Below, one piece after another: positions 5,666 through 6,568 of a stretch of DNA of 6,568 nt. Source of the DNA: Bacillota bacterium. Lineage in GTDB: Bacteria > Bacillota > Clostridia > DSM-8532. Position 1 is the stretch's first letter. Each line of letters starts with the position of its first letter. The stretch covers positions 1-6,568 of the forward strand of contig JAEXPO010000383.1 in NCBI GenBank assembly GCA_023446675.1. The letters run 5' to 3'. The translations under genes were made by a program, and so were the position numbers. The notes under the pieces were generated by a model. That model searched no databases, was not told the DNA's origin, and worked only from the letters and a program-made list of their open reading frames with translations.

Positions 5666-6568
5666 ATGATTTATATCGACAGCCCTTCCCTGGATTCTAC
5701 CTTTCATTTTGCCCTGGAAGTGTACTTAATGGAGGAGCTGAATATCAGCGATTCCTATTTTCTTTTCTGGCGAACCCGCCCCACCCTTATGATAGGCCGG
5801 TATCAGAATACCCTGGAGGAAATCAATACGGCCTATGTCCGTGACAAGGGGATTGACGTGGTGCGAAGGGTATCGGGAGGCGGAACCATCTACACCGATA
5901 CCGAGGGCTGGCAGTTCAGCTTTATCCAAAAGAACCGGGAGCCGTCGGCCATCGAGTTCAAAACCTATACCGCTCCCATTTTGGAGGCCCTGGCTGAGCT
6001 TGGGGTTACCGCTTCTTTAAGCGGCCGAAACGATTTATTAATCGGCGAGAGAAAATTCTCCGGCAACGCCCAGTACAACAGCGCCAGATGTACCCTCCAC
6101 CACGGCTCCATTCTTTATAACACCAATATTGAGGAAATGGTTAAATCCCTCACGGTTTCCGATGAGAAAATCATTTCAAAAAGCATCAAATCCATTCGCC
6201 AGCGTGTGACCAACGTTATGGAGCACATGCCCGAGAAGCTTTCCTCCCTTGGCTTTAAGGAGGTTATGCTCAGACACCTTCTACAAGGCGGGGAGGGTAT
6301 CTATACCTTGACCCCAAAGGATGTGGAACGTGTGGAGGCCATTGCCGACGCCCGCTTCAGAACCTGGGAGTGGAATTACGGCAAATCCCCCCGTTTCGAG
6401 ATTATTAAAGGCAAGCGCCTTGACGGCGGACGGGTGGAGTTCCGCATGAATGTCCGTGAAGGCCTTATTGAGGAATGCAGTATTTACGGTGATTTTTTCG
6501 GCAACGGAGATGTGGACGGGCTTGCAAATGCCCTTATCGGCTGCCCTTACCGGGAGGACGCCATCCGC
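5666..6568 (+). CDS. lplA: Lipoate-protein ligase (3' end outside window)
   Basis: Ligase that activates free lipoate with ATP to lipoyl-AMP and transfers it to the lysine of E2 or GcvH lipoyl domains. The frame runs open to the right edge, giving 301 residues of an expected 330 or so. Visible motifs are the lipoate-binding RRVSGGGTIYTD (67-78), the segment NDLLIGERKFSGNAQY (122-137) with the probable catalytic Lys130, HHGSILYN (145-152), and TWEWNYGKSP (233-242), where the C-terminal accessory domain begins. Having that domain favours a true LplA over LipM or LipL octanoyltransferases, which lack it. The ATG is 3 bp after the lipA stop, with AAAAGG (5652-5656 region) inside the lipA 3' end as the ribosome site. 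The frame has no internal stop or frameshift. The pair with lipA suggests both salvage of lipoate and maturation of octanoylated proteins. Confidence 0.95.
   Translation, partial: MIYIDSPSLDSTFHFALEVYLMEELNISDSYFLFWRTRPTLMIGRYQNTLEEINTAYVRDKGIDVVRRVSGGGTIYTDTEGWQFSFIQKNREPSAIEFKTYTAPILEALAELGVTASLSGRNDLLIGERKFSGNAQYNSARCTLHHGSILYNTNIEEMVKSLTVSDEKIISKSIKSIRQRVTNVMEHMPEKLSSLGFKEVMLRHLLQGGEGIYTLTPKDVERVEAIADARFRTWEWNYGKSPRFEIIKGKRLDGGRVEFRMNVREGLIEECSIYGDFFGNGDVDGLANALIGCPYREDAIR

Overview
The window looks like chromosomal DNA from a Gram-positive anaerobe, most likely a Clostridia (Lachnospiraceae-like) genome of intermediate GC. This is an inference. It rests on the Na+-pumping decarboxylase subunit, the Firmicutes-like Shine-Dalgarno sites, and clear A/T-rich sigma-A-type promoters. 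No CRISPR array, tRNA, rRNA, transposase or phage gene is visible. Seven protein genes are supported; the first and last are cut by the window edges.

Left part (1-1025). The C-terminal half of a sodium-translocating decarboxylase beta subunit (OadB/GcdB/MmdB type) ends at 616. It is followed by a 409-bp gene-free stretch. That stretch holds a small candidate terminator, a striking ~174-bp inverted-repeat element (667-840) with perfect 21-bp terminal arms, and a near-consensus promoter (921-949). A perfect 16-bp palindrome lies in the spacer of that promoter.

Middle (1026-3259). That promoter reads into an M20 amidohydrolase/peptidase gene and then a trans-aconitate 2-methyltransferase (tam) gene. 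The two form a probable operon, closed by a strong symmetric terminator at 3228-3259.

Regulator block (3242-4678). On the minus strand lies a short GNAT-like gene that lacks the usual acetyl-CoA loop motif and whose stop codon lies inside the shared terminator. Divergent from it is a LysR-family regulator gene. The 150-bp gap between them carries a 19-bp dyad overlapping a candidate minus-strand promoter, and a second inverted repeat nearer the lysR gene. This is the usual layout for a LysR regulator controlling its divergent neighbour.

Right part (4672-6568). An extended -10 promoter overlapping the lysR stop codon drives lipA (lipoyl synthase). Three bases later comes lplA (lipoate-protein ligase), cut at the window end. 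Together they cover octanoyl-to-lipoyl sulfur insertion and ligation of free lipoate for 2-oxoacid dehydrogenases or the glycine cleavage H protein. No lipB is seen here.

Most genes belong to known families. The least explained items are the 174-bp inverted-repeat element, the palindrome inside the M20 promoter, and the odd GNAT-like gene beside the LysR regulator.
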